Shown: positions 16,208 to 26,117, counted from the stretch's first letter. The stretch: DNA of 46,551 nt from Bacillota bacterium (GCA_021805735.1 JAJZEE010000021.1:1-46551); one strand, 5' to 3'. A program made the numbers and translations. The notes: generated from the sequence alone by a model not told the origin.

Positions 16208-18109
16208 TCACTCCGCCACAAGGGTCCACTTGCGTCCGCCGTCAACAGTGCGGTAGATGCTGCCGTCCCAAAATTGTACATAGCCGTCTCTGGATGACGT
16301 GAACTGGATTATCTCTGGTTGGTTCGCTATGTTTTGAGGGAATTTCACCGTCTTCCACGTATCGCCTCCATTTGTCGTGAGAGAAAAACCGTCCATTGCA
16401 GTCACCCAGGCAACCTGCGATCCTGCCGTTCCGACGCCGTCCTGGCCATTCGTTCTTTGTATCTGGATGCTTGCGGCGCGCGCGAGGGAGGGCGGCAGCA
16501 TTTCAGACTGGGCAACCTGCAGGTTGACGGGTGTCGCCGTCTGCCAAGTCTGCCCTCCGTTCGTGGTCAGGAAGCGGCGAGGCGCGTTGTTATAGCCGGT
16601 GACCACGAAGGCGCCGGCGTGTGCGTTCGCGAACCAGACACTGCCGTACATGTAGGGGTAATGCCGGATGCGCAACGGAATCCGGCGCCAGATGCGGCCT
16701 CCGTCGACCGTGCCGTACAGCAGCGCATCACTTCCCACGGCGAAACCGCGCCGCGCAGACACAAAATGAATGGTCCAAGGCGCCGCTGAACCGCCGTGGA
16801 ACTGCGGGGCGGCCGTTACAGGCAATCGGCCGACAACCTGCCACGCCGCTCCGCCATCCGTCGTTTTTACAACGTCATTGGCGTGGCCCGGCACGCCGAG
16901 TCCGAAGCCGACCGCCCGGTTGACAAATGAAAATCCGTTGGCAGGCGTTATTTTCGGGTACGCCTGCGACCAATGGCGTCCGCCGTCCGTGGTGTGGTAG
17001 AGCTGATGGGAGATGCCCACCATGTCGCCGATCAGCCAACCGTCGGAGGCAGTCGGAAACGCCGCTGCCGAGCCGCTGCCAGAGCTGTTCGGGAGACCCG
17101 GCAGATCGGGGATCGGCGGATACTCCGTCCACGTTCGCCCGCCGTCAGACGTCCGTGCAAACATGGTGATCCCCGCGCCGCACGCCTCACATTCTCCCGC
17201 CATGTAGGCGACGCGGTCGCTTACCGCGACAAAAGGCCCCGGAGAGGTGCCCGGCCCCTGTGCGGCATGTATCGCATCGCCTGGCGCGGGCCCGGCGCCC
17301 GCAGTTGACACTCCAAGAACCGGCTTGAAATGCACACCGTCCACGCTGGCAAACACCGAATAACTGGTCTGCGACATCCCGGACGCGCCGATCGACAGCA
17401 ACCATACATGATGCGCGCCCGTCGCGTCCATGCGTCTCACGCTCCCATTGGTCGGGGTACGCGTCACGCGAGTCCAGGTGGAACCGCCGTTTTCGGTGCG
17501 ATAGATCCAATGATATGTGCTGGCCCAGCCCACGCGCGCGTTGGCAAATGTCAGCGCCATCACTTGGCGCAAGCCCGGAACTCGACGCCAGGCGTTGCCG
17601 CCGTCTTTCGTCACATAGAGATTGCCAACGAAGTTGTTGCCGTTGCCGCCGATCGCAAATCCGGTCGTCCTGGAGGTGAAGTCCATTTGAATGATCGGGC
17701 CATACGGCATCCTGAGTGAAGTCCACGTTCGCCCTCCGTCGCTCGTTTTGAGCAGCTCATGCAGGCCGTACGCCACGACATCCTGGGCGCTGTGCGCCTG
17801 CACGCCGAATAGATCCAGAGAGCCCCGATACTGCGCCGTAAAGCGACTTCCGCCGTTCGTCGTGCCGAGAATCACTCCGTTGCCCACGACCCACCCGCGC
17901 TCGACATTGGCAAACGCGACTGCGTGTAGCGTGTACTGCGTCAAGCCGGAATTCGACAGAGAGGCTTGAATCACCGTGATTGGGCGCGCCGCTTCTCCAC
18001 GCACGTCTGGGGAACTTATGTGGGGGATCACCATGGTCTGTCCCAGGAGTGCGCTGCAGACCATGCAGGCTGTTCCGATAAGAGTGAATCGTTTTTTATA
18101 AATGCTCAA
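16208..18109 (-). CDS. Exported Asp-box (BNR) beta-propeller protein, 11 repeats
   Basis: A 633-residue protein with an N-terminal membrane signal (YKKRFTLIGTACMVCSALLG). The rest is a chain of Asp-box units of the form T-S/T-D/N-G-G-x-x-W, for example TSDGGRTWTSL, TKDGGNAWRRV, TENGGSTWTRV, TTDGGRHWSQA, TVDGGRIWRRI, TTNGGQTWQTA and TVDGGRKWTLV; I count eleven. Such proteins fold as one or two beta-propellers, as in Ycf48-like and sialidase-type folds. No sialidase active-site residues can be assigned, so the role is probably structural or binding on the cell surface. The start is TTG 18109 with GGAGGT seven bases upstream. It is a paralogue of the next gene. Confidence 0.85.
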   Translation of the reverse strand: MSIYKKRFTLIGTACMVCSALLGQTMVIPHISSPDVRGEAARPITVIQASLSNSGLTQYTLHAVAFANVERGWVVGNGVILGTTNGGSRFTAQYRGSLDLFGVQAHSAQDVVAYGLHELLKTSDGGRTWTSLRMPYGPIIQMDFTSRTTGFAIGGNGNNFVGNLYVTKDGGNAWRRVPGLRQVMALTFANARVGWASTYHWIYRTENGGSTWTRVTRTPTNGSVRRMDATGAHHVWLLSIGASGMSQTSYSVFASVDGVHFKPVLGVSTAGAGPAPGDAIHAAQGPGTSPGPFVAVSDRVAYMAGECEACGAGITMFARTSDGGRTWTEYPPIPDLPGLPNSSGSGSAAAFPTASDGWLIGDMVGISHQLYHTTDGGRHWSQAYPKITPANGFSFVNRAVGFGLGVPGHANDVVKTTDGGAAWQVVGRLPVTAAPQFHGGSAAPWTIHFVSARRGFAVGSDALLYGTVDGGRIWRRIPLRIRHYPYMYGSVWFANAHAGAFVVTGYNNAPRRFLTTNGGQTWQTATPVNLQVAQSEMLPPSLARAASIQIQRTNGQDGVGTAGSQVAWVTAMDGFSLTTNGGDTWKTVKFPQNIANQPEIIQFTSSRDGYVQFWDGSIYRTVDGGRKWTLVAE

Positions 18110-18247
18110 GTGGGCACCTCCGTTGAAGTGAGCGCCTTCGTCAGTTGGCTGGCGCGCGGTCGCGCACCCCGCGCGATCGAACGCTTTGCTCCCAAGCCCG
18201 GTCGCCATCGCCAATGGTTAAAATGTATCTGTCGCGTTCTGAAGCAA

Positions 18248-19507
18248 TCAGTCCATGACTTGCGCCATCGCCGTCTTCCAAGTGCGTCCTCCATTATTTG
18301 TCTGTACAATGCCGCCTTCCAAGGGTGCGGTTCCATACAGGCCCCAGTTTACCGCCCATCCTCCGTTGCGCCCCTGCACAGTAGTTTTTCCGTTGGGGCT
18401 GTCCGTGTACGCGAACCCCTTTCTGGGCGAGACGAACCATACGGAACTGACCCCGAAGAGCGCCTGTGAACTTCCTGCCTTTTGCCAAGTGCGGCCTGCG
18501 TTCCGAGTAACGTACAGAATGCCTTCATTCCGACCTGAATTCGCGACGGCGTAAATCGCGCCGGTTTTTGAGACGTCACAGATGATCGGTTGGTTGGTGC
18601 GCAAGAACGCTGCCGATCCGGTTGCGCGCCAATGTACGCCGGCATCGCTAGTCTCGAAAATCGTAGTGAACGTTCTGCCCCGTGCGTTCACCTGATAGGA
18701 CACTGGCATGACGCCCCGTGAGGGGCTGAAAAAATACGGGGAAAACAGAGTCGCCATGTAACCTTTTTGTTTCAAGGGGGCTGGCAACGCATAATACCGC
18801 CAGTACCTCCCGCCGTCTCTGGTCACGCCATAGTCCGCCGTACCCGTGACCGGATTCATCCCCGTAATCCATGCGGTCTGTGGTCCGGTGAACGAGTAGT
18901 CCGCGTAGGCTGACTCCGGAACAGCATGTAGAGCGGCCGAAGAAGAATTGGAGACGAGTTGCCAGTGACGACCGCCATCGCTGGTTATGTCGAGATGCCA
19001 AATCATCTGAACCGTGGCTGGGAAGCCATTTGTGAGGAGCCAACCTCGTGAACGGTTCACGAAGTCAAGATTGGCAAACGACTGAGTATCGCGGACAGAG
19101 CTGAGACGAGCCCACTGCAGGCCGCCGTCGTTCGTGAAATAGATGCGATCGATGTTCGCCTTTTGATCGCGCGCTACGACCCATGAATCTGTGGATGACA
19201 GGGCGTAAAAGCTCCATTGCCAGGAACGAGCCACTGGGGGAAGGCGGGTTTTGGACCAGGTCAATGCGCCATTGCCGGTTGTCAGCAGAACCGGACTGCC
19301 GTCGATTGTCGCGAGCCCCCATCCTGTCTTCGCGCTGGTCATCCACAGGGCCAGCAAAGGAAGTCTCCGTGATATAGCGGCGTACGCCTGCTCCTTTGCC
19401 GATGGAAATTGAGAATGCGCCAAAGAAGAATACGGGGTTGGTCCCAGCGTGATAAAGGCCGCCAATACGCTCGTTCCCAAATATCTTGTCATTGCCATTT
19501 TCCCCAT
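18248..19507 (-). CDS. Exported Asp-box repeat protein, second paralogue
   Basis: A 419-residue relative of the neighbouring propeller protein, with a signal sequence (YLGTSVLAAFITLGPTPYSS) and fewer, more diverged Asp-boxes: TNDGGLQWARL, TSDGGRHWQLV, TRDGGRYWRYY, TSDAGVHWRAT, TRNAGRTWQKA and TNNGGRTWKTA. About seven blades are plausible, enough for one propeller. ATG 19507 has AGAGGTGA about eight bases upstream. It is transcribed toward the larger paralogue with a 138-bp gap and may be cotranscribed. Function is unknown. Confidence 0.82.
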   Translation of the reverse strand: MGKMAMTRYLGTSVLAAFITLGPTPYSSLAHSQFPSAKEQAYAAISRRLPLLALWMTSAKTGWGLATIDGSPVLLTTGNGALTWSKTRLPPVARSWQWSFYALSSTDSWVVARDQKANIDRIYFTNDGGLQWARLSSVRDTQSFANLDFVNRSRGWLLTNGFPATVQMIWHLDITSDGGRHWQLVSNSSSAALHAVPESAYADYSFTGPQTAWITGMNPVTGTADYGVTRDGGRYWRYYALPAPLKQKGYMATLFSPYFFSPSRGVMPVSYQVNARGRTFTTIFETSDAGVHWRATGSAAFLRTNQPIICDVSKTGAIYAVANSGRNEGILYVTRNAGRTWQKAGSSQALFGVSSVWFVSPRKGFAYTDSPNGKTTVQGRNGGWAVNWGLYGTAPLEGGIVQTNNGGRTWKTAMAQVMD

Positions 19508-19761
19508 GGTTACGTCACCTCTCCGCAATGCATTGACGTAGGAAGGCGCGGGAAGGTTACAGGCCTTCGATATTTATGTCCGTCGGACCACGTCGTTTTT
19601 GAGATAGAGGTATAATGGTTGATGGATCACTGCCGCGCGGAAACGCCGCAGTCGTTTTGAACCGCTGCGTGCCGGGCTCGCCTGACCCTCCGCAAAAGAG
19701 TGGTCTGCTGTTGTGCCGGGCTGTCCGCAGGCGCCTGCAATTGTCTGAACATCGTTTGGGA

Positions 19762-20592
19762 GTGATCGGGATCGCTTTCATTACATTTGACCTTGACGGA
19801 ACACTGGTGGATTCACCGTTTGAAAGAATTGTGTTGCCTCGCGTGTGGCAAAAACTCGAAGCGTACGGCGTGCGCGAACCTCGCGAAGCATTGATTCGGG
19901 AACAGTTGAAGCGATTCGCGCAAGATCGGCGTGTGGACGCCTTTCACTGGGATGATCTTGTCATGACCATCGCCCGCGAGCAGGGGGTGGACTGGACGGA
20001 TCGTCTGGAGGATCTGGTGCGCGGAGAACTCGGCGAGCGCATCAGCCAGGAAACGTTTTTCGACGACGTGCCGCAGGCTCTTGACCTGTTGCGAGCCAGG
20101 GGATACCAGTGCGGCGTCATCAGCAACGGATATGTGCGGTATCAGAAGGCGTTGTTTGATCGCATGTCGCTGACCCATTATTTTGACGCTTTTCTGGGTC
20201 CTGACGTGCTGGGTATAGCCAAACCGGATCCACAGGTGTTTGCGCACGAGGCTCTTCGTTCCGGTGTGGCGATGCACGTGGGGGATCTCCTGACACAAGA
20301 TGTGACCGTCGCCAAACGCGCGGGGATTCTGGCGGTGATGGTTGCGCGACCGAAGCAGGTCACCGCGGATTTTGCCAGGCTGGCCGAGTATGCGCCAAGA
20401 GTTCGGCCGCATGTCGCGTTGCGGGAAGGTTGGCTCCTTTCGCAGTATGAAAAGGAGCATCGTTATTTGCGCAGGAATATTCCACCCGAACCGCTGAACT
20501 CTGCGAGCGACGCGTTTCCCGATGCGATCGTGCTGTCTTTTTCGGAACTGGAGAATCTGCTCGAAGACGGCGCGCCAAGAAGCGAGGGATAA
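19762..20592 (+). CDS. HAD-superfamily hydrolase
   Basis: The protein starts almost directly with motif I, ITFDLDGTLVDSP (nucleophile Asp and acid/base Asp). It continues with a cap domain, motif II in GVISNGY, motif III Lys in LGIAKPDPQVFAHEA and motif IV in AMHVGDLLTQDVTVAKRAG, where the usual G-D-x-x-x-x-D is present. It is a phosphatase of the HAD-IA type; substrate unknown. The 276-residue form uses GTG 19762, which has a poor ribosome site. TTG 19741 or ATG 19615 (behind GAGG) are alternatives that would add 7 or 49 residues. The C-terminal 40 residues look like an unstructured tail. Confidence 0.88.
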   Translation: MIGIAFITFDLDGTLVDSPFERIVLPRVWQKLEAYGVREPREALIREQLKRFAQDRRVDAFHWDDLVMTIAREQGVDWTDRLEDLVRGELGERISQETFFDDVPQALDLLRARGYQCGVISNGYVRYQKALFDRMSLTHYFDAFLGPDVLGIAKPDPQVFAHEALRSGVAMHVGDLLTQDVTVAKRAGILAVMVARPKQVTADFARLAEYAPRVRPHVALREGWLLSQYEKEHRYLRRNIPPEPLNSASDAFPDAIVLSFSELENLLEDGAPRSEG

Positions 20593-20704
20593 CGCGCGTC
20601 GACAGCGTCGCAGTTGACCATGCAGATCGGTTGTGATCGCGTTTTATTTGTGACGCGTGCTTGACGACGAAACTTTCGTGCTCAGCGACATGAAGATTGC
20701 CCAG

Positions 20705-21583
20705 TTACAGCTTTTGTTCCGTGAGTTCCTGCCCCAACTGTTCTGCGCGCACGGTGGCGCTGCGCACTGCATGCATTACAGCGGTGGAGAACCCGTGCTG
20801 ATCAAGCGCGCTGATGCCCGCAAACGTCGTTCCGCCTGGCGAAGTCACGCGTTCGCGCAAAAAGGCGGGAGACTGTCCCGAGGATTGCAGCATGCGCGCC
20901 GCGCCATACAGAGTTTGGGCGACCATCGACGACGCGGTCTGTTCATCGAGTCCCGCGTCAATGCCGGCGCTGGTCATGGCTTCCACGAGATAATACACGT
21001 AAGCGGGACCGCTGCCCGAGAGTCCGGTGACGGCGTTTAACAGATGTTCCTCCACGGGGTACGCTGATCCTACGGCGCTGAGAATCGTTTCAACCATGCG
21101 TCGATCCGCGTCCGTGCATGTGTCGCTGAGCGCATAGGCGGTCGCTGATTCGAGCACGGCGCATGAGGTGTTGGGCATCGTGCGGACAACGCGCGGCAGG
21201 GCACCGTACTGGCCCTCCGGCCGATGCGCCGCGATCGTGTCCGAGATATCCGCAATTGTGCAGCCCGCGGCGACAGACAGATACAGGGCGTCTGGCGACG
21301 CATGTTTCGCCACGGCCGAGAGCGCCCGATGCACATCCCTGGGTTTGGTGCACAGCACGATGACGTCGGCAGACCATACGGTGTCTCTCATGTCCGGGAA
21401 GATGCGCACCCCGTATGCTTCTTTTATCCAGGCCAGACGATCACGCGACTTGCGGTTCGTGACCGCGATCTGTTGGGAATTGGCGATGCCCGTCTGACAC
21501 AGGCCCCTGATCAGGGCTTCAGCCATCGAACCCGCCCCGATAAAGGCGATTTGTTTGTCCGTCAGTTCAGTTTGTGTTTGCAT
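20705..21583 (-). CDS. proC: Pyrroline-5-carboxylate reductase
   Basis: A 292-residue enzyme that reduces 1-pyrroline-5-carboxylate to proline with NAD(P)H. It has the N-terminal Rossmann motif AFIGAGSMAEALIRG, the conserved VVRTMPNTSCAV block, and the C-terminal helical domain with LSGSGPAYVYYLVEAM and SPGGTTFAGI. The start at ATG 21583 has AGGGA eight bases upstream. It is preceded by a T-box leader, so its expression should rise when proline-charged tRNA falls. The gene is monocistronic. Confidence 0.97.
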   Translation of the reverse strand: MQTQTELTDKQIAFIGAGSMAEALIRGLCQTGIANSQQIAVTNRKSRDRLAWIKEAYGVRIFPDMRDTVWSADVIVLCTKPRDVHRALSAVAKHASPDALYLSVAAGCTIADISDTIAAHRPEGQYGALPRVVRTMPNTSCAVLESATAYALSDTCTDADRRMVETILSAVGSAYPVEEHLLNAVTGLSGSGPAYVYYLVEAMTSAGIDAGLDEQTASSMVAQTLYGAARMLQSSGQSPAFLRERVTSPGGTTFAGISALDQHGFSTAVMHAVRSATVRAEQLGQELTEQKL

Positions 21584-21642
21584 GTCTTCAATCCCTGCCT
21601 TTCTAGTTTGTAGTGTTGCTGTTGCCTGCTGTTCTCGCCAAC

Positions 21643-21880
21643 AAAAAAAGCGCACTCTCGTCCTGTCAAGGACGAGAGTGCGCGACTCCCGCGGTGCCAC
21701 CTTGGTTGGCTCCGGTCCACAGAGCCCCCTCTTAGCGCTAACGGGCTGACCCGTTCTTCCTTCTTGGGGAAGACCGCTCCAGAGTCGGTTGAGGCAATCG
21801 GTTGGGGCGGGATTCACAGCGACACCCGCTCTCTGAGCCCAAACAATCGATTGTCTCCGTCCTTCGCGGCGTTTGGTGAT
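21643..21880 (-). promoter_or_regulatory. T-box leader of proC, probably tRNA-Pro responsive
   Basis: On the minus strand the leader has the Stem I landmarks AGAGAGCGGGTGTCGCTG and GAATCCCGC, the T-box itself AGGTGGCACCGCGGGAGTC (21702-21684) and a perfect 14-bp terminator stem (21683-21670 with 21663-21650) followed by seven T. The T-box sequence competes with the terminator for antiterminator formation when uncharged tRNA binds. Pairing of AATCG with CGATT places an internal loop holding G-CCT-CA. The CCT at 21794-21792 is the likely specifier, a proline codon, which fits proC. Proline-specific T-boxes before pro genes are known in Bacillus. Confidence 0.93.
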
Positions 21881-21960
21881 GTGTGGGGCAAGCACATTCG
21901 AAATGATACCCAATGATAGTCGAAATAGTGAATCAAATGATAAGGGGTTAATCGTCATCT

Positions 21961-22007
21961 GTCAAGAGCAGGACTGAACAGAGCAGCAGAGCAGGACTGA
22001 ACTTGAC
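21961..22007. repeat. Short direct repeat inside a weak inverted repeat
   Basis: GAGCAGGACTGAAC occurs twice (21966-21979 and 21989-22002), a 23-bp period, between GTCAAG and CTTGAC. It lies just past the thrB stop. It may serve as the end of the thr transcript, but no T-tract is present. Confidence 0.5.
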
Positions 22008-22026
22008 GGGAAACTGCCGCACTCTC

Positions 22027-22950
22027 TTACGTTGACACCTCGCGCATGAACACGTGCGTATATGCTCCCACGCCCGCAGGCGCCAAAATCCGCGCCTCGG
22101 AGGAGCATCCTGCCGAGTGAAACGCATCCACCATGGCTGTCGCCACGGCGCCCGCGAGCGATCCACCCTCGACGATGGCGAGCACCGTGGGGCCGGCGCC
22201 ACTAAGGACGGTGCCAAGAGCTCCGGCCTGTAAAGCGGCCTCAGCGACATCCGCGAAGCCAGGAATGAGCGCCTTGCGAGCGTCCTGGTGCATTCTGTCC
22301 GCCAGAGCGCGCCGCAGCAGCGCGAGATTGCCCGTCGTCAGGGCGGCGGTCAAAAAACTGGCGTGGGCGACATTGAAGACAGCGTCGCCGCGCGCAACGA
22401 CAGGCGGCAAAATGGCGCGCGCCTGTTCCGTGAGCAAAGGAAAGTCTGGAGTCACCGCTATAAATTGCAGATTGTCGCGCAGGGGCAATGTCACATGCGT
22501 GACCTGATCGGGATGCAGATAGGCGAGCACCGCGCCGCCCAGAAAAGCGGGAGCGACATTGTCCGGGTGCCCTTCCTCTTCCACGGCGAAGCGCAGCACC
22601 TGCGCACGGGTCAGCGGAGAGTTCAGCAGGTTGTTCCCAATGAGCAACCCGCCGACGAGGGCCGCTGCGCTCGAGCCAAGACCCGAAGCAATCGGTATTC
22701 GATTGGTCATCGCGAGTCGAATGGGCGGCATCGTGATGCCAAAGCGGTCATACACCAGCCGTATGGACTGAAGGACAAGGTTGCTCTCATCACGTGGGAG
22801 TGTGTCGGCGCCATAGCCCTTGATGACGATCTCCGTGTGCTGCGCAGGTTCAGCGTGAATTTCGTTCCAGAGATCGAGCGCGATGCCCATGCAGTCAAAT
22901 CCGGGACCCATATTGGCGCTTGTTGCCGGCGCGTAGACGCTGATTTTCAT
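22027..22950 (-). CDS. thrB: Homoserine kinase
   Basis: A 307-residue GHMP kinase that phosphorylates L-homoserine with ATP, the step before threonine synthase. Landmarks are [20 protein letters not shown] at the N-terminus, the ATP-binding [30 protein letters not shown] and the C-terminal [17 protein letters not shown] 22950 has GGAGG six bases upstream and overlaps the thrC stop as ATGA. It is the last gene of the ACT-hom-thrC-thrB operon. Confidence 0.97.
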   Translation of the reverse strand: MKISVYAPATSANMGPGFDCMGIALDLWNEIHAEPAQHTEIVIKGYGADTLPRDESNLVLQSIRLVYDRFGITMPPIRLAMTNRIPIASGLGSSAAALVGGLLIGNNLLNSPLTRAQVLRFAVEEEGHPDNVAPAFLGGAVLAYLHPDQVTHVTLPLRDNLQFIAVTPDFPLLTEQARAILPPVVARGDAVFNVAHASFLTAALTTGNLALLRRALADRMHQDARKALIPGFADVAEAALQAGALGTVLSGAGPTVLAIVEGGSLAGAVATAMVDAFHSAGCSSEARILAPAGVGAYTHVFMREVST

Positions 22951-24017
22951 TGGGGAGCCTCCATGACAGCCTGCCACACGTCACGCATGTTCGCCTCGAC
23001 TGTCACCGGTTTGGCGGAACCCGCGCGTATGGCGGTATCCGGATCCTTTAGCCCATGCCCCGTGAGAACGCAGACAACCGAACTGCCGCGGGCCAGCAGA
23101 CCAGCCTCTGCGCGCTTGATGACGCCCGCGACGGAAGCGGCGGAGGCGGGTTCCGCAAACACGCCCTCCCGACTGGCAAGCAGACGGTAGGCCTCGAGAA
23201 TTTCCTCGTCGGTCACTGCGTCGATGACGCCGTCGCTGGCGGAGACAGCGGACAGCGCCAACTGCCAGCTTGCGGGGTTGCCGATACGAATGGCGGTCGC
23301 GACCGTCTGCGGGTCGGCGACCGGCTCGCCGCGAACGATCGGCGCAGCGCCCGCGGCCTGAAATCCCAACATCTTTGGAACAGTCGTGTGAAAAGCGTCC
23401 GCATATTGGGTGAAGCCGCGGTGATACGCCGTGATATTGCCCGCATTGCCAACGGGAATGGCCAAATAGTCGGGAGCGCGGCCGAGTTCCTCGCAAATTT
23501 CAAACGCGCCCGTTTTCTGCCCCTCGAGCCGAAAGGGGTTCACCGAGTTGACGAGCGTGATCGGTTCCTTCTCGGCGATCTCGCGCACCAGGGTCAGCGC
23601 CTGGTCGAAATTGCCCCGAATCGCAATCACCTGCGCGCCGTACATGATGGCTTGAGCCAGTTTGCCGAGAGCCACGTAACCGTCCGGAATCAGCACGATG
23701 GCCCGCATGTCGGCCCGCGCCGCGTACGCGGCGGCCGCTGCCGATGTGTTGCCGGTGGACGCGCAGATGACCGCCGAACTTCCTGCTTCGAGCGCTTTGG
23801 CGACCGCCAACACCATGCCGCGATCCTTAAAAGAACCGGTTGGGTTTGCCCCTTCGTATTTGAGCCAGACGCTGAGACCCAGCCGTTCGGACAGGTGGCG
23901 GGCCTCAATCAGCGGTGTAGAACCCTCTCCGAGCGTCAGTTTGGGCGTGCGGTCAGTCAACGGCAAGAACTGCGCGAAACGGGCCAGAATACCCCGTCTG
24001 TTTTGGGCGGCGCTCAT
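22947..24017 (-). CDS. thrC: Threonine synthase
   Basis: A 356-residue PLP enzyme converting O-phosphohomoserine to threonine. The PLP lysine lies in [13 protein letters not shown]; the phosphate-binding loop follows as [30 protein letters not shown] is the usual N-terminal segment. Length fits the short Bacillus type. ATG 24017 has AGGAGGAG just upstream and overlaps the hom stop (ATGA). It overlaps thrB in the same way, so the three genes are translationally coupled. Confidence 0.97.
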   Translation of the reverse strand: MSAAQNRRGILARFAQFLPLTDRTPKLTLGEGSTPLIEARHLSERLGLSVWLKYEGANPTGSFKDRGMVLAVAKALEAGSSAVICASTGNTSAAAAAYAARADMRAIVLIPDGYVALGKLAQAIMYGAQVIAIRGNFDQALTLVREIAEKEPITLVNSVNPFRLEGQKTGAFEICEELGRAPDYLAIPVGNAGNITAYHRGFTQYADAFHTTVPKMLGFQAAGAAPIVRGEPVADPQTVATAIRIGNPASWQLALSAVSASDGVIDAVTDEEILEAYRLLASREGVFAEPASAASVAGVIKRAEAGLLARGSSVVCVLTGHGLKDPDTAIRAGSAKPVTVEANMRDVWQAVMEAPQ

Positions 24018-25303
24018 TCGACTCCTCCTAACACAGGCATTACACTGTGAATGGCCTGTAAATGTGGCTGCAACGCAAGTTCATCGAGGGCGCGCGTCAA
24101 TTTTTCGGAATCGATCTCATGCGTGATGATGACGATTTCGGCGATTTGGCCGCGCACGCGTTTTTGTAACACAGTTTCCATGCTGATTTCCGCTCGGCCA
24201 AAAATACTCGCTATCTCCGCGAACACGCCGGGTTCGTCGTTAGCTTCCAAACGTAGATAATATCGGGCGGGAACGCCCTGTCCGCGTTTGACCATTTTGT
24301 GCGGCAGACAGATCTGCTTGACTCGCAGCGAAGTGTCCATGCTCAAATTGCGCATGACCTCAATCACATCGCCGACAATCGCGCTGGCGGTCGGCAGGGA
24401 GCCTGCTCCGCGTCCAAAAAACATCAGATCGCCGCTGGCGTCTCCGCGCACATAGAGAGCGTTGTACGCGTCGGACACGTGCGCCAGGGGATGCGTCTTT
24501 GGCACAAGCGTCGGGCGCACCTGCAGCGTCAGGTCGCCTTGACGATCGGCGCCCGTGGCCAGAAGTTTGATGACGGCGCCGAGTTCCTGCGCGTAGGCCA
24601 CATCAGCGGCAGTCAGGTTGCGAATGCCGTAAGTGTCGACTTCCTCCAGACTGACTTTGGCGTGAAACGCAATCGAAGCCAAAATAGTCAGTTTCCGAGC
24701 CGCGTCAAGTCCGTCGATGTCACTGGAGGGATCGCTTTCGGCATAGCCCAGTTGCTGGGCCTCCTGCAAAACCGCGTCAAAGTCGGCGCCGGTTGCCGTC
24801 ATTTTGGACAGGATAAAGTTTGTCGTACCGTTGATGATTCCCATGAGGTCAGTGATCTCGTTGGCTGTCAATGACTCTTTGAGCGGGCGAATCAGGGGAA
24901 TGGCGCCACCAACCGCCGCCTCGTAAAACACGTCGACATGCGCCTGTTCGGCCGCTTCCAGAATCTCGGCGCCGTGCAGGGCGATCAGATCCTTGTTGGC
25001 CGTGATCACGTGCTTGGACGCCCGCAGCGCCTGCAGGATCATGGATCTGGCGGGTTCGATGCCGCCGATCGTTTCGATGACCACGCGAATCGAGGGGTCA
25101 TTCAAAATAGCGGACGGATCGGTGGTCAACTGTTCTCCCATAAACTTCACAGAGCGCTCCTTAAGCGGGTTTCTCACCAGTACCTTCGTGATTTGCGGAT
25201 GCCGTCCAGTCAAATCCGCAATCTTGTCGGCGCGCTTTTGCACAAGTTCAATAACGCCGGCGCCGACGGTGCCGCAACCAAGCAATCCGATATGGATGTG
25301 CAC
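24014..25303 (-). CDS. hom: Homoserine dehydrogenase with ACT domain
   Basis: A 429-residue enzyme reducing aspartate semialdehyde to homoserine. The nucleotide-binding loop is [12 protein letters not shown]; the catalytic domain holds [14 protein letters not shown] and [16 protein letters not shown]. The C-terminal 80 residues form an ACT domain ([18 protein letters not shown]), which in this family gives feedback inhibition, usually by threonine. The start is GTG 25303 with GAGAGGAG nine bases upstream. It is the first enzyme gene of the threonine operon here; no aspartokinase gene is present. Confidence 0.97.
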   Translation of the reverse strand: MHIHIGLLGCGTVGAGVIELVQKRADKIADLTGRHPQITKVLVRNPLKERSVKFMGEQLTTDPSAILNDPSIRVVIETIGGIEPARSMILQALRASKHVITANKDLIALHGAEILEAAEQAHVDVFYEAAVGGAIPLIRPLKESLTANEITDLMGIINGTTNFILSKMTATGADFDAVLQEAQQLGYAESDPSSDIDGLDAARKLTILASIAFHAKVSLEEVDTYGIRNLTAADVAYAQELGAVIKLLATGADRQGDLTLQVRPTLVPKTHPLAHVSDAYNALYVRGDASGDLMFFGRGAGSLPTASAIVGDVIEVMRNLSMDTSLRVKQICLPHKMVKRGQGVPARYYLRLEANDEPGVFAEIASIFGRAEISMETVLQKRVRGQIAEIVIITHEIDSEKLTRALDELALQPHLQAIHSVMPVLGGVE

Positions 25304-25364
25304 GCAGAACCGCTCCTCTCTCCATGTTGCTGTCTATGCGCGTTGTGAGGCTGTCCGGTCGCGG

Positions 25365-25532
25365 CTAATAGAGGTTGTCCGAAAAGGGTCGAGAACTCCG
25401 CGCTGCAGGGGCTCGGCTTGCGCCGGACAGGCGTGCTCATGTACCGCACATGTACACTGCGCGCGCCTGCCCGGGCTTCACCAATCCCCTGCAGGCGTCT
25501 TACCTCGACCCTTTTCGGACACGCATTAATAG
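25365..25532. repeat. MITE-like palindromic element, long copy
   Basis: An element of about 160 bp folds almost completely on itself. Perfect 18-bp arms (TGTCCGAAAAGGGTCGAG, 25376-25393, and complement 25504-25521) enclose CTGCAGGGG/CCCCTGCAG (25403-25411, 25486-25494) and a third pair around GGACAGGCG/CGCCTGCCC. The outer ends are CTAATAG and TTAATAG. It has no coding capacity. It sits between the ACT-domain gene stop and hom, and its left sequence recurs at 39565-39589. Non-autonomous transposon (MITE) is the best reading. Confidence 0.75.
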
Positions 25533-25969
25533 CCCTGACCTACGATCAGGGTCTGCTCGACTCCGGGTACGTCCCGAACGGCGTCAAGCGCTGCCTGCAT
25601 TTCCTGCGTCATATCTCGCGTCTCCAGTGAAATAATGACAGTGGCCCTCCCCTGCAGAGGCAAAGTTTGATTGATCGTCAGAATATTGGCCTGAAGGGAC
25701 GCCAGTAGATTCAACACTTCTGACAAAATGCCGCGTTGATGTTGCAACGTCAGAGCCACAGTGACGATTTGACCCTGCATGGTGGACTGAAAGGGTTTTG
25801 CCACATCCTTGTACTTGTAATAAGCGCTGCGGGAAATGCCAATTTGCGACACGGCCTGCAGGACGCTGAGCTGTGGTTCGCGACCGAGCAGATCGGTCAC
25901 CAGAGTGGTGCGTCGGATAACGTCTGGCAGATGGGAGCGGCGAATCAGGTAATAGGGATCGTCCACCAT
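25526..25969 (-). CDS. ACT-domain protein, PheB/UPF0735 family
   Basis: A 147-residue protein: an N-terminal helical part with an HTH-like GISRSAYYKYKD segment, and a C-terminal ACT domain (IVTVALTLQHQRGILSEVLN through INQTLPLQGRATVIISLE). UPF0735 proteins commonly lie directly before hom in Bacilli and are thought to sense an amino acid. Their exact role is not settled, and the old name PheB (chorismate mutase) is not supported by sequence. ATG 25969 has AGAGGAGG close upstream. It heads the threonine operon. Confidence 0.93.
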   Translation of the reverse strand: MVDDPYYLIRRSHLPDVIRRTTLVTDLLGREPQLSVLQAVSQIGISRSAYYKYKDVAKPFQSTMQGQIVTVALTLQHQRGILSEVLNLLASLQANILTINQTLPLQGRATVIISLETRDMTQEMQAALDAVRDVPGVEQTLIVGQGY

Positions 25970-26026
25970 GTCCTCCTCTGGTCTCTGTGTCCTTGTCGGG
26001 CGAACAACTGTGTACGTTTAACGGAC

Positions 26027-26055
26027 ATTATACCGTTAGGAGTTGCTATACGCAA
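26027..26055 (-). promoter_or_regulatory. Promoter of the threonine operon
   Basis: Minus strand: TTGCGT (26055-26050), 17-bp spacer, TATAAT (26032-26027). It lies 58 bp before the ACT-domain start codon and back to back with the ilvE promoter. Confidence 0.7.
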
Positions 26056-26063
26056 TAATTTTC

Positions 26064-26093
26064 TTGACCGTTCACGGTTCGTGCATTTATAAT
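26064..26093 (+). promoter_or_regulatory. Promoter of the ilvE riboswitch transcript
   Basis: TTGACC (26064-26069), 18-bp spacer, TATAAT (26088-26093). A start near 26100 would place the whole riboswitch on the transcript. Its -35 lies only nine bases from that of the divergent thr promoter, so the two may compete. Confidence 0.8.
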
Positions 26094-26117
26094 AATAAAA
26101 ATTTCTCACAAATGAAC

